From positions 1,116,001-1,180,000 of the forward strand of contig CP030884.1 in NCBI GenBank assembly GCA_006969385.1: DNA of 64,000 nucleotides, read 5' to 3'. The position numbers were made by a program, and so were the translations under genes. Below are positions 7,969-19,200 of the stretch, piece after piece (the first letter of the stretch is position 1; each line of letters opens with the position of its first letter). The notes beneath the pieces are model-generated. The model did not search any database, was not told the DNA's origin, and saw only the letters and a program-made list of their open reading frames with translations. The DNA is from Planctomycetaceae bacterium. Its GTDB lineage: Bacteria; Planctomycetota; Phycisphaerae; UBA1845; UTPLA1.

Positions 7969-9297
7969 CTACCCCGCCGTTTTGCTCGTCATTGCGCGAC
8001 CGAGCAGCGTTTCCCAGAGCTTGTTGGTGGCTTGATAGTCCGGTCCGATCTGCGGGCCTGTCGTGGTGATCATCCAGCGGCTGAGGCGTTTTCCGTTCAA
8101 GAAGAAAGCGGGCGTACCGTCGACGCCCAAATCGTGGGCCAACTCGATATCGGCTTGCAGTTGCGCATCGATCGACTCGTCCGATTGCATTTTTTTTTCG
8201 ATGGCGGGCCATTCGAGTCCTACGGCGTTTACGAGATACTCGTGCGTATAGAGATGCGTACGGTTTTGATAAAGTAAGTTAGCCATATCCTTAACTTGCT
8301 GCTCGGTGGCGATGCGTTGGGCGGCAATAAACACGCGTGCCGATGCACATGCCTGCGGATGAAACGCCCGCTCCACATAAGGATTGCACGCTTGCGAGAC
8401 CGGGTAGTGTTTGAACACCACGCGAATATCCGGCGCGAACCCGTCAACCAGCTTTTCCGCGACGCCGTGGAAGCCCGCGCACTTGTCGCAGTCAAAGTCG
8501 CTGAACACGACCAATGTATGCGGCGCGTCGGTCGGGCCGATCTGATGGTCATGCTCGCTAACGGCGTTTTCGTGTAGATCCTGCCGCGACCAATCCCAAA
8601 CAATGTATTCGGCGTCGTTCACCACATCCATGTATAACGCTTGCAATCGAAACGCCGCCTGCTGATTCTGATAGCCGACGGCCGCGACGACGGCGAAGAT
8701 GGCGAAGCCAAGACCTGCGCCCAACGTTCCCAGCGCCAAACCGCGCGTCGGTCGCGGGGCTGCCGCGGTGGTATCGATGCGCGGCTTAAACCACGCGACC
8801 GTACCCAGCACGACCATCAACAGATTGACGACGTGCACGGACAAGCAGAATTGGCAAATCGTCGGTAGCCGCCAGATCATGATCGCGGTGTACGTCAGCG
8901 AGCCGAACAACCCGGCCACACCGATCAGCACCATCAGCAATTGCCAGTTGCGACCTTGGCGATTTGGAATACCGACGATCAGATACCAAAGCAGATGGAT
9001 GCCGAAGTACGCCAGCCCAAGGTGCGTCGCCTTAAACGGACCGATGACGGTCGCAGCCGAGCTGGATAGTGCGTGACCGCAGCCGAATCCATCGCCGGCG
9101 GAGCAAAGCCCCGAGGCCCAGCCCGCACCGGGATCGGCACTCATCAATGCGAGCAGCGCGCTGAGACCGAGGCCCGCCAGAGCGCAGACGATCAGCATCG
9201 CGCGTAGTACGGCGCGCGGTTGCGGAGCAACGGCAATTTCGGGGCTAGTGGGTTTAGCAACCGGCGGATTGCCGGCGTTGGCGTTTGATGGGCTCAT
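7969..9297 (-). CDS. VKOR-DsbA fusion, thiol-disulfide oxidation protein
   Basis: A 442-residue membrane protein joining a vitamin K epoxide reductase-type quinone reductase to a DsbA-like thioredoxin fold. It starts at ATG 9297 (MSPSNANAG); an ATG at 9336 is also in frame. Residues 30-172 hold four or five membrane helices. The VKOR cysteines are present: a loop pair at C65 and C73, and the CQFC redox pair at 148-151. A further hydrophobic segment at about 186-208 precedes the DsbA part, which has the active site CDKC at 270-273 in FSDFDCDKCAGFH. The cis-Pro region GVDGTPAFFLNGKRL lies near the end. By family it makes disulfides in exported proteins and passes electrons to quinone. It is convergent with the galactokinase-like gene. 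Confidence 0.9.
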   Translation of the reverse strand: MSPSNANAGNPPVAKPTSPEIAVAPQPRAVLRAMLIVCALAGLGLSALLALMSADPGAGWASGLCSAGDGFGCGHALSSSAATVIGPFKATHLGLAYFGIHLLWYLIVGIPNRQGRNWQLLMVLIGVAGLFGSLTYTAIMIWRLPTICQFCLSVHVVNLLMVVLGTVAWFKPRIDTTAAAPRPTRGLALGTLGAGLGFAIFAVVAAVGYQNQQAAFRLQALYMDVVNDAEYIVWDWSRQDLHENAVSEHDHQIGPTDAPHTLVVFSDFDCDKCAGFHGVAEKLVDGFAPDIRVVFKHYPVSQACNPYVERAFHPQACASARVFIAAQRIATEQQVKDMANLLYQNRTHLYTHEYLVNAVGLEWPAIEKKMQSDESIDAQLQADIELAHDLGVDGTPAFFLNGKRLSRWMITTTGPQIGPDYQATNKLWETLLGRAMTSKTAG

Positions 9298-9347
9298 ACG
9301 GTAACCAATGGATGAGGGCCGGCAGTTGAATATCAATCGATGTCATA

Positions 9348-9372
9348 CACCGGCTATGAGCCGGTGCCACAG
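9348..9372. repeat. Palindromic dispersed repeat, copy 1
   Basis: The palindrome CACCGGCT-ATG-AGCCGGTG is followed by CCACAG. It lies between the VKOR-DsbA gene and the lipoprotein gene. It matches the element at 30729-30753 on the opposite strand, with changes in both arms that keep the pairing. Confidence 0.75.
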
Positions 9373-9439
9373 TTCAGGCGTCGTACTCGCTCTTATTGCC
9401 ACGGGCATCGACCGTTGAGGCCAGGAAGATGCGTTGGGC

Positions 9440-10105
9440 TTACACACCGCTGACCGGAACGCGGCGAATCGTGGGCCGCGACGACGGAATCACGCTGCCG
9501 TCTTGCCGTCGATAGCTCATATGAAACGCAACCTTTTGCCCGGCAACGTCGAGACCGTCAGGCCAACGCAAGCGCAAGCCGTATCCCCAACCGAGCGCCT
9601 CGGCTTTTTTCGCGCGATACTTATAGGCTTCATCGCGGTCGAGGTCCCACTTGTGCAACTCGCGCAGCACCTCGCGTTTGGTGGTCTTGTCAAATTCGAC
9701 GGCGAACATCTGCACGATGATGGTGCCCGCGCCGAAGACGCCCTTTTCACCCTGTCGGCCCGATTCACCGACGACCGGCGCCGAGAGATACAACGTGCAG
9801 CGAAAGCCGTCGACCTTGCTGCCCAGCGGATCGAACTTTAGCCAGGGGTTGGTGTTGATGATCTTCACGACGCGAATGATGTCGTCGCGCTCGTTTTCGG
9901 AAGGGATGGTGATGCCGTTTTTGGTGGTGGAGCCGCTGCTGTCGTCGGCCTTGTTCATTCCGAAGAATTCATCCCAATCGGCCTTGGTCATTTGGCAGCC
10001 GGATGAGGCGGTGATGAAAAGGACGCCGACGAGAAACAACGCGAGCGAATTTTGTATTGATGACGAGCCGGACCGGTGAGTGTTGCTTGGGATCGAACGG
10101 TCCAT
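9440..10105 (-). CDS. Putative lipoprotein of unknown function, last gene of the secretion cluster
   Basis: A 221-residue protein with a lipoprotein signal: a hydrophobic core NSLALFLVGVLFITA followed by the lipobox-like SSGC with Cys37. I chose ATG 10105 because it places this signal at the N-terminus and a GGGGGA site lies nine bases upstream. The frame is open to an ATG at 10246, only nine bases after the giant secretin stop, but that version has a 47-residue leader made largely of dispersed-repeat sequence. The mature part contains FRCTLYLSAPVVGESGRQGEKGVFGAGTIIVQMFAVEFD and a basic C-terminus. I do not recognise the family. Its position directly after the secretin suggests a pilotin-like or accessory role, which is inference only. 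Confidence 0.7.
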   Translation of the reverse strand: MDRSIPSNTHRSGSSSIQNSLALFLVGVLFITASSGCQMTKADWDEFFGMNKADDSSGSTTKNGITIPSENERDDIIRVVKIINTNPWLKFDPLGSKVDGFRCTLYLSAPVVGESGRQGEKGVFGAGTIIVQMFAVEFDKTTKREVLRELHKWDLDRDEAYKYRAKKAEALGWGYGLRLRWPDGLDVAGQKVAFHMSYRRQDGSVIPSSRPTIRRVPVSGV

Positions 10106-10112
10106 ACGTGAG

Positions 10113-10146
10113 AAGTCCCCCAGCCCCTGAGGGGCAGGGGCACCCG
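10113..10146. repeat. 34-bp dispersed repeat, copy A
   Basis: The element starts AAGTCCCCCAGCCCC and ends GGCACCCG, and carries a self-complementary GCCCC...GGGGC core. It matches 53141-53174 in the same orientation with a single mismatch. Here it lies between the giant secretin stop and the chosen start of the lipoprotein gene, and supplies its ribosome-binding-like G run. Confidence 0.8.
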
Positions 10147-10255
10147 TGAGAGGGACACCCGTGGCTGGGGCACCCGATTGGGCCTGCGCACCTTTGGCAC
10201 CATTTCGTTTGCTCGCATTGTTCGATCTTGGCTTCGGGTTCGTCATGTTGTCATC

Positions 10256-13200
10256 TTAGCGATGCGTGGCGCGCGGCTTGCGTTTTTTCTTGGCTTCTTC
10301 TTCTTCTGACTGACGCTCATCGTCTTCGCGCGTTGACGGCGTGGTGCGGACGCTGACCTTGCGGACCGGCGTCTTCGACACGCGCACGACCGGCGACGGA
10401 CCGTAGAGCGGCCGCTTCGGCGGCGTGTTGTGCTGCGGTGTCGACGGTTGCGGATCGGGTGCCGTGCGAACCTTTTGCACGCGACGATCCGTGGTCTGCG
10501 TTGCGACCGGTTGCATACTATTGGTCGTTGACGTACCGGCCACGCGGCTGGGGATCGAACTCGACGAACTCGAGCGTCGGTTGGCCGTATGAACAGGCAC
10601 GCTGCCCGGCTGAGCCGGCGCGTTGACCGGCACCATGCGCTCCATCGTTGCCGGTCGGCTCACCGGGTTGGTGCGGATCGTCGGGCGATACGTTGGCGGC
10701 GGCGTGGTGCTGCGCGGACGAGGCGCCGGCCGCACGACGGGGCCGTAGCGCGGCGTGCCATCGGGTTGATAGCTCGGAATCGTCCGCGGTCGCACGGGCG
10801 TCGCGCTCGGCGGGTCGAGCGGCGTGCCTTCGTTGGGCTGCACCTCGATGCTGTCGATCTCGCTGCCGGTTTCAGGCGTGACCTGCAACTGACGGAAGAC
10901 CGGGCTCGCTTTCATGTCGGGCGTGATGATACCGGCGAGATCGCGCTGATCGACGCTCATGCGCCGTGCGTCTTCGACCGAACGGACGATGGTCGGCGTT
11001 AAGGCGATCAACAATTCCGACCGCGTATTCATGCGGCTGGTCGTGCGGAACAGATTACCCAACCCGGGAATATCGCCCAAACCCGGCACCTTACTCTCAG
11101 CTTCGGTGCTGCTCGACGTGATCAAGCCACCGATGACGACGGTTTCACCGTCCTTAACTGCAACGGTTGTTTCAGCGCTTTGCTGCGTAATGATGGGGGC
11201 GAAGATGCCGTTGCCGAGCGGGATGTTGGATGCCGAGACCGACGAGATTTCGGGAGCCACGCGCAGATAGACGAAGCCATCGGGATTGATGACGGGCTCG
11301 ACATTGAGAATGACGCCGACTTCTTCGTATTCGACCTGCGCCGTGGTTTGACCGGCATCGGAGATCGTCGTACCGCGCACGAAGGGCACGTTTTCACCAA
11401 TGGTGATGTTCGCTTCCTGATTGGTCTGGCACATGATGCTCGGTCGTTGAATCACTTCGAGGCGGCTATCGGTTTGCAATGCCCGCACGAGGAAGTTGAA
11501 GTCTTCGCCGGTGATCGTGAACGAGAAACCGCCCAAGCCGGCACCGGCCGCACCCAGATCGGTACCACCCACAAAGTCGAACGAGTTGCTTTGAATGATG
11601 CCGTTGGGGCCGGGCACCGCCGACTCGCTGAACTTAAGTTGCTGCAGTGCGAATTCAAGACCCATTTCGAAGCTGTCGTCGAGCGAGACTTCGGCGATCA
11701 TCACTTCGATCATTACCTGAGGCGGCGGCGCATCGAGTTGCTGAATGATGCGCAGCACTTCGGCCTGATAGCGCGGGCTGGTCGAGACCATTAGCTGGTT
11801 CGATTCTTCGTGTGCCACGACCGTGACGTCGCGTTCGTTGATGGCCAATTGAGAAACATCGTTTTGACTGCTGATGAGTTCGCGTTGGGCCGCGAAGTAT
11901 GTGTCGAGCGAACCCTGCAATTCTTCGGCGCGGGTGTTCACCAACGGATAGACGACGTTGACGCGTTCCTGAATATCGCGCGAATCGAGCTGCGCGATAA
12001 TATCACCCGCGACGTCGATATCTTCGGGCCAACCGGCCACGATGATGGCGTTGGTACGTTCGTCGGGAACAAACGTCGTGCGCGGTCGCCCGAACGTGCC
12101 GCGGCGGCTATTGCCAGCGTTAAGGAATCCGGGGCCGCCCGCACCATCGCTAAGGCCGCCTTCGACGTTGATCTGTCGGCCCTGTTGGAAGGCCGCTTGA
12201 TCGTCGGAGCCTTCGTCTTGGGCAAACATCTCGTCCAGCAATTCGACCATGGCGGTGGCATCGGCGTTGTTCAACAAGAATACGCGCACCATGACCTCGC
12301 GTTTTTCGATCGAGTCGAGTTCGCGGACCAACTTCTTGATTAACGACATCGACGTCGGCGGGGCCACCACGATGACGCTGTTGCTGCGTTCGTTGTAGGT
12401 GATTTGCACGTTTTCGCGCACCGTCTGCAGGATGTCGCGATTGCCGTATTCGTCCTTCGCCGTGTATTGAATCAGCAGCGACGACAGGGCGCGGGCGCTT
12501 TCGGAATCGGCATTGGCACCGCCGCCGCCTTCGGCAGCCTGGCCCGTCATGATTTCGTTAAGCAACTCGGCCATCTTGCTGGCGTCTTCGTTGTCGCAGC
12601 GGATGACTTCGACCAGTGCCGTTTCTTTGATCTGCACCGAGTCGAGCTTGTTCACCAGCGATTCGATGTTCTCCAATTCACCCGGCGGCACGGCGACGAC
12701 GATCGAGTTGGTGCGTTCTTCGGCGACGGTCGTGATGGTATTGCCAGCACCACCGCTCGCGCCTTCGCTGACCGAACCCTGATAGATTTCGTCGAGGATT
12801 TCCTTGACGGTTTCGGCCTTGGCCTTGGAGAGCGGAAAAACCTTGAACATCGTGTCGATGACCGACGAGCGATCGAGTTGGGCGATGAGCCCAGAGATCA
12901 GCGCGTGATCCTGCGAGTTGGCGTTGACCAAGAGCGAGTTACCGGGCTCGTTGATTTCGATGGTGACGGGCGTGGGGGTCGCACCGGTGTCGCCACCTTC
13001 AGAATCCGCCTCGCGTCGCGCTTGGAAGATGTTCGTCAACATCTCGCCAACATTCCCGGCGCGGGCTTGGTTGAGCTTGTAATCTTCCACCCAATAGCTC
13101 GGTCGATCTTTCATATTGACCGGTCGATCCAAGTCGCGGATCAATTTCATGGCGAGTCGAATGCCGTCGCGCGTGCCGCCGATGATGACGGAGTTACGCA

Positions 13201-16200
13201 CCGGATCGCTGAGCACCTTCACTTGGAATTGATTGGCGCTGCTGCCCGAACCACCGGAACCGCCGCCGGATTGTTGCCCGACGTCTTCGAGCGCGGTTTC
13301 GAGTTGCGACGCGATCACTTTGCTTTCGGTATGTTCGAGGCGCACGATTTCGAAATCGACCGGCGTCCACGGTTCGGCCACGCTGTTCATGCGGTCGTAC
13401 ACGCGCCGCACAATTTCCATGTTCTCGGGGCTGGCCGAGACGATCAGCATGTTGGCGCGTTCGTCGACGACGACCGACAGCGTTTCGCGGTTTTCGTTGA
13501 CCGCACCTTCGCCGACGCGATCTTTGAACACATCGGGGAATAGATTATCGAGCGCGTCTTTTACGCTGCTGGCGAAGACATTTTCGCAGGGGAAGAACTC
13601 GATGACGGCCTCGACGCCGATGGGGCGATCGAGTTTCGCGAGCTGATCCATCAGGATGTCGTGATTTTCTTTCGACGCCACGAAGATGAGCGAGTTGGTC
13701 GCCGGATCGGCTTCGATGGTGACCTTATCTTCCGGGCGCGGTTCCTGCAGGCCGCGATTCTCGGCACGGGCCTGAAACAGGTTCGTCAACGGGCCGGCCA
13801 ATTCGCTTGCCGAGTTGTGCTTGAGCTGCACGATGTAAATGCCGGCGGCGGGGTTGAGTTCGAGGTTATCGATCTTTTCGACGACGGCGCGAATCGATTC
13901 GTAGTCGCTTTCGCTAGCGACCACGATCAGCGAGTTGCTGCGTTCGTCGGCGACGATGGCGGGCTTATCGAACGTCAGGCCGCTATCACCGCCGCCTTCG
14001 TTTTGCTGACGTTGGTCCCAGAGTTCCTGTAGCTTATCCGCTAAATCGGTGGCGATGCCGTTAACGACTTTGATCGTGCGGATGTTGTCGATCAGCGCTG
14101 TGGCGGGCACGTCGAGTTTTTGGATCAGTTCCTTAAGCTCCGTCAGGCGCTCGCGTTTGGCGGCGAGGATGAGCGACTCGGATCGCGCATCGGCGACGAT
14201 GACGACCGTCTCGCTTTTTTCGGCGTTGGCACCTTCGCCCATCGGAATCGCTTCCTTGCGGCGATCCATCAGGTCGGTCAGCGCTTCGGCCAAACCGGTG
14301 GCCTGGGCATGGTTGAGCTTGACGATTTCAAACGGCATCACGCCACGCCCTTCGACATCGAGCTTGGCGATCAGGCCCGTCAAAATTTCGACGGTATCGG
14401 GACGACCGACCACCACGACCTGATTGGTGCGCGCATCGGCCTTGACGATCGCCTTGTAAACAATCGCACCCGCCTTACCTTCGGGCACACCACCCGGATC
14501 ACCGCCGGCGGCGGGCTTTTCGGTAAGGCCCGCTGCGGCGTCGAGCATTTCGTTGAGTTTGGTTGCCACTTCGCTGGCATCGGCAAAGGTGAGCGGCACC
14601 GTCTGCATCTCGACGGGGTCTTTCGTCGCTTCTTTATCGAGCGCCATCGCGACCTGCCGCATCACCATGCAGTTTTCGAGCGAGCTGGCGATGATGAGTG
14701 AATTACTTTCAGAATCCCCGTAAACCATAGTCGGGCGGTCGAGATTGACCGTCGCCAAAGGCTGGCCGTTTTCATCGAGCAGCCGGAAGCGGCGGATGAA
14801 ATCTTTGAGCGGCGTATCGCCGGTCGCTGCGCGTTCGAGCAGTAAGTTGATCAGTGTGCCAATTTCGACAGCGTCCGTGTGGCGCAAGGGGACCACCATG
14901 ATGTCGGCCGAACCGATGTCGCCGAATTTTTCCGCGGCCGCTTCGTCGCCCATGTCGACATCGAGATTATTGACGATGCTTTCGATGAACTTCATGTCGG
15001 CTTCGAGGGCGGCGACGACGATCTGATTGGTGGGCGGATCGATTTCGATCTGAATCTGATTGGTCTCGAGCCCCTTCTGTCGCAAATAATTTTGTGCAAT
15101 GGTCTTCATCGTTTCGCCGACTTCCGATACACGGCGATTGGCAAATGCGAACGTCTTGGTTTCCTTCTCGATCTGCGGCGGCGTATCGACTTTCTCCACA
15201 AGTGTCTTGGCGAAGTCCAAATTCTCCGGTGATGCCGCAATGAAGATCGCATTGGCGCGCCTGTCGGCGATAAACTCGACCTTATCAACCGGTCGGGCAT
15301 TCTCCGGTTCGATTGCGGCAAAGACTTCATTTAGTCGATCGGCTACATCTTGGGCGAGTGCATTCTTCAGCAAAATAAAATCGACGTCTTTCTCCGGCGT
15401 GCCTGCGTCGATCATCTGAATGATGTTGGTCAGAATTTGCACGTCGTCTTCGAGACCTTCGATGATGAGCGAGCCGTCGGGGGCTTCGATCACGCTGATC
15501 GGCGTACCCGACAGACGGGCGCTGATCGCGTCGAGGCTGTCTTCGTCGACATTGGTCTGGTTCTGTCGCGCCCGCGCTTCGATCATGCGCTTTAGCTCGG
15601 GCGACATCTCGCGCGGTTGCTCGTTACGACCCGCGTTCGGTGCGCGGCGATCGTTGCCTTGCGGCTGCTCGTTATCCCGACCGCGCGGCGGCGCGATGCG
15701 GCGGCGACCGGCCTGGTTATCACCGTCGCGCCCGCGTGCGTTGTTGCCCGCATCCTTCTTATCCGGCTCGGCCTTCTTCCCCCCGTCGGATTTTTTTGCG
15801 TCGTCGTCCTTTTTGTCATCGCGCTGGGGCGGCTGACGCAGGCGAATCGACCGCGGCTTATCTTTATTGGCATCGTTGGGCTTGTCGGTCTGGGCCACTG
15901 CCGATTGCAGCGCCACATTCATCATGAAGACCGGCAACGTCGCCGCGATGGTCGTGGTGCGAATCATCTTTTGCTTCTTTTCCCCGGTTACGTTGGTGGC
16001 GGGCTGCATGTCTTGCCGCGCCGCGCTCTCGACCGCTTCGTAACGACGGTTGTGCGTCCAATTGGCATCACCGCGCCGGCCGCGCCCGCCGCGACGATTG
16101 CCGCGCCCGCGATTACCACGACCACGATTGCTGCTACCGCGCGAGGAGTTGCCTTGGCTTTCCTGATTTTGAATCAACTCTTCAATCAGTTGCTTCATAT

Positions 16201-19200
16201 CCTCTCGATTACCCGGCTTCACGCGAATGACGCCGCGCGTGTAATCACCGCGCGACTTCGACGGATCGGACAGTCCTTCGATCAGGATGTTGATCTCATC
16301 CATCTTGTTCGCGGAGGCGCTGGCCAAGATCATGTTGGTACGCACGTTGGGCCGCAGCGTCACAAGGTCGGGCACATAGCTGCTATTGGCTTGGTTGCGC
16401 TTTTGTTCGGCTTCGTTGACCGTCTCTTCGATCAGACTCGCCAGTTCGTCGGCGCTGTAGCCCGACGGAATCGGTATGAGCTTGATGCCCTTGTCGCCCT
16501 GCTCGCAATAGTCGGCGTCCATCTGTTCGGCGAAAGCCACGACTTCGTTTACGTCGGACGTGCGGCCGCGAATGATGAGCGTGTTGGTCGCCTGGCTGGC
16601 GATGATGCTGAGTTCGGGAGCACTGCCGCCGCTCGACGCGTTGTTACGTCCGCGACCGCGACCGCGCCGACCGCGGTTACGATTGCTACTGCGGCTCGAC
16701 GTCGTATTGCTATCGGCAACCAACTCTTCGGCCTGCTCGGCGATAATGGTGGCATCGGCACACGTTAGCTTCAGGTAGCGCAGCGAGTTGGCGCCCGGTA
16801 CGTCGATCTTCTCGATTTCCTTCAGCGCGTTTTCAACGGCTTCGGGCTTGCCCGCAACGATGATCGAATTGGTCTCATTGATAGCCTTCAGGCGCGTGTC
16901 ACCGGCCAAGACCGTGTCGTCCTCTTCATCGTCATCGCCACGGGCCCACCACGGTAGGTCACTCTGATCGTCGGCGGCGCTGCCACGATTGACGCGCAAG
17001 ACCTCCGTTAGAATGTCAATCATGACGTCGGGGCTAACGTGCTGCAGCGCGACCATCTCGACCATGCGTTCTTCAGCCGTTTCGCTGTCGATAACCTCCA
17101 GCAGCTGATCGATTTCTTCGCGCACCTTGTCGGTACAAAAAACGATCAGCGTGTTGCTTTGGGCGTCGGCATTGATCACGATGCGATCTTCATCGCTGTT
17201 CGTCTGACCGCCGCCGCGACGACCGAAGCGTCCGCGCCCGCCGGTGTTGATGCCCGCCTTCTTATCGAAGAAATCCTGCAGCGTCGTTGCGACGTCTTCA
17301 GCAACGGCGGTCTTCACTTTGATAAAGTGCATCTTGGCCTCGACCGTCGAAGCCATGCTGACGGGCTTGATGATGTCGTTTTCGATTTTCTGATATTCGT
17401 CGTCGGTGGCGTACACGAATAGCGTGTTGGTCGGTTCGTGATATTCCGCGCGCGGGCCTTCGTTGTTGCCGCGTCCGCGACCACCACCACCATAGAGATT
17501 GTTGATCGACTCGGCGACGCTGCGCACCGGGATGCGCGGCTCCATCACCATCGCGGTGATCGCGCGGCTGCCTTCTTCATCAATCGCCTTCACGAGGGCT
17601 TCGATCTGTGCGAATTCCTTATCGTTGGCGAATGCGATGACCTTAGTCGAACCGCGTACAGCACGGATAACAGGAGATTGATCTCGACGCCGTTGCGAAT
17701 TACTCACCTGTTGGAATATCTGCTGAATCGTCTGCGCCACGTCGTTCGGGTCAGCATTCTTTACCGTAATGACGCGCTCGGTGCGCGGTCCGTCGCCGAC
17801 CTGATCGAGTTCGTTGATCAGGGCTTCGATCTCTTTCATCTTCTCGGGATTGGCCGAGACGATCACGCTATTCGTCGTCCAGTCGTCGGTGCTTTCGACG
17901 CTTTCGTTGGGGGAATAGCGCCGGCCCGTCGGTCGAAACAACTGCTGAATCATTCGCGAGACTGCACCGGGATCGACATACTTCAACTTGAAGACGCGGC
18001 GTTCTTTATCCTTCGCACCCGGCACGTCGAACATCTCGATCATCTCGAGAATCTCGGGCATGATGTTTTCGCGTGCGTTGATGACAAGCTGATTGGACAG
18101 ACTTTCCGACGCGATATTGAACGGCGGCTGGCCGCGACGATCGGTCGGATAGCGACCACGAAGCGCTTGGTCGATCGTGTTGCGCATTTCATCCGACTGA
18201 CCGTGTTCGAGCTTAACGAACTTGGTCACCTTCTCTTCGGTCGGCATGTCGGATGCTTCAATCAGGCTTTCCACTTCGGCCATGTTTTCATCATTGGCCG
18301 TTACGATGATGCTGTACGTACCGTCTTCAAATGCGGCCGTTACCTGATCGTTCGGATTGCGCGAGCGCGAGCGGAACTGCGTATTGATGATGTTTGCCAA
18401 GCTCCACGGCGACACATACTTCACGCGGAACACCTTCGTCTTGCGCTCGGCACCGGGTTGATCGAGGCTCTCGATCAAATCCTTAAAACCTTCGGTCGCA
18501 GGCTTGTCACCTTCGGCGGCCTTGCCTGTGTAATCATCTTCGCTGGAATTGACGATCAGGCTGTTGGTGCCCTCTTCGGCCAAAACCGTAATCGGGTACT
18601 TGCGATTGACCTGATCGAAGTTATTGCGAATGTAATCGTTCAACACGCGTGCCAGGTCCGGCGCCTTCGCGTGTTCGAGGGCATAGAGGTGTCGCTTGCG
18701 TTCGCCTTCCTGACCGCCCTTCGATACTTCATCCACCAGCGCCTTGATGCGTTCGTGCTGATCCTTGTTGGCATCGACGATGACCAAATTGGCGCCCGGG
18801 TTAGCCGTAACGACCGGCTTTTCGCGGCCCGTCGTGCGCACGTCTTCGTTGCGGAACATTTCGTTGATGTTGCGCACGACCTGGTTCACATCGACGTTGG
18901 TCGGCAGTTTGTAGGTCTGTTGGCTCTTTTGCAGCGGCGTGCTTTCTTCGACGTCTAACTGGGCCAACGCGTTGTTCAAAATCAATTGCGACTTCGGACC
19001 GCCGACCAGTACCAGCGAGTTGGTGCGCGGGTCGGCTTCGAGGCTAACGTAGTCGATGCTCGCCGTCATATTGCTGTTGCGCATGGCCTCGGCCATCATC
19101 CCGCGGACCTGACCCAACACCTGTTGCGCGGCGGCGTGCTTGAGTTCGAATCGCGTGACCGTGCCCATGGAAGCGTCGACTTTGTCGAGCTCCTGAGCGA

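Noticed and set aside
17438..18958. 506-codon plus-strand open frame
   Set aside because: It lies wholly antisense to the giant secretin gene. Its peptide is rich in His, Arg, Leu and Val from complementing N-domain codons, and it has no recognisable domain. Similar antisense frames at 12404-13543, 15617-16768 and 20963-22393 are rejected for the same reason.
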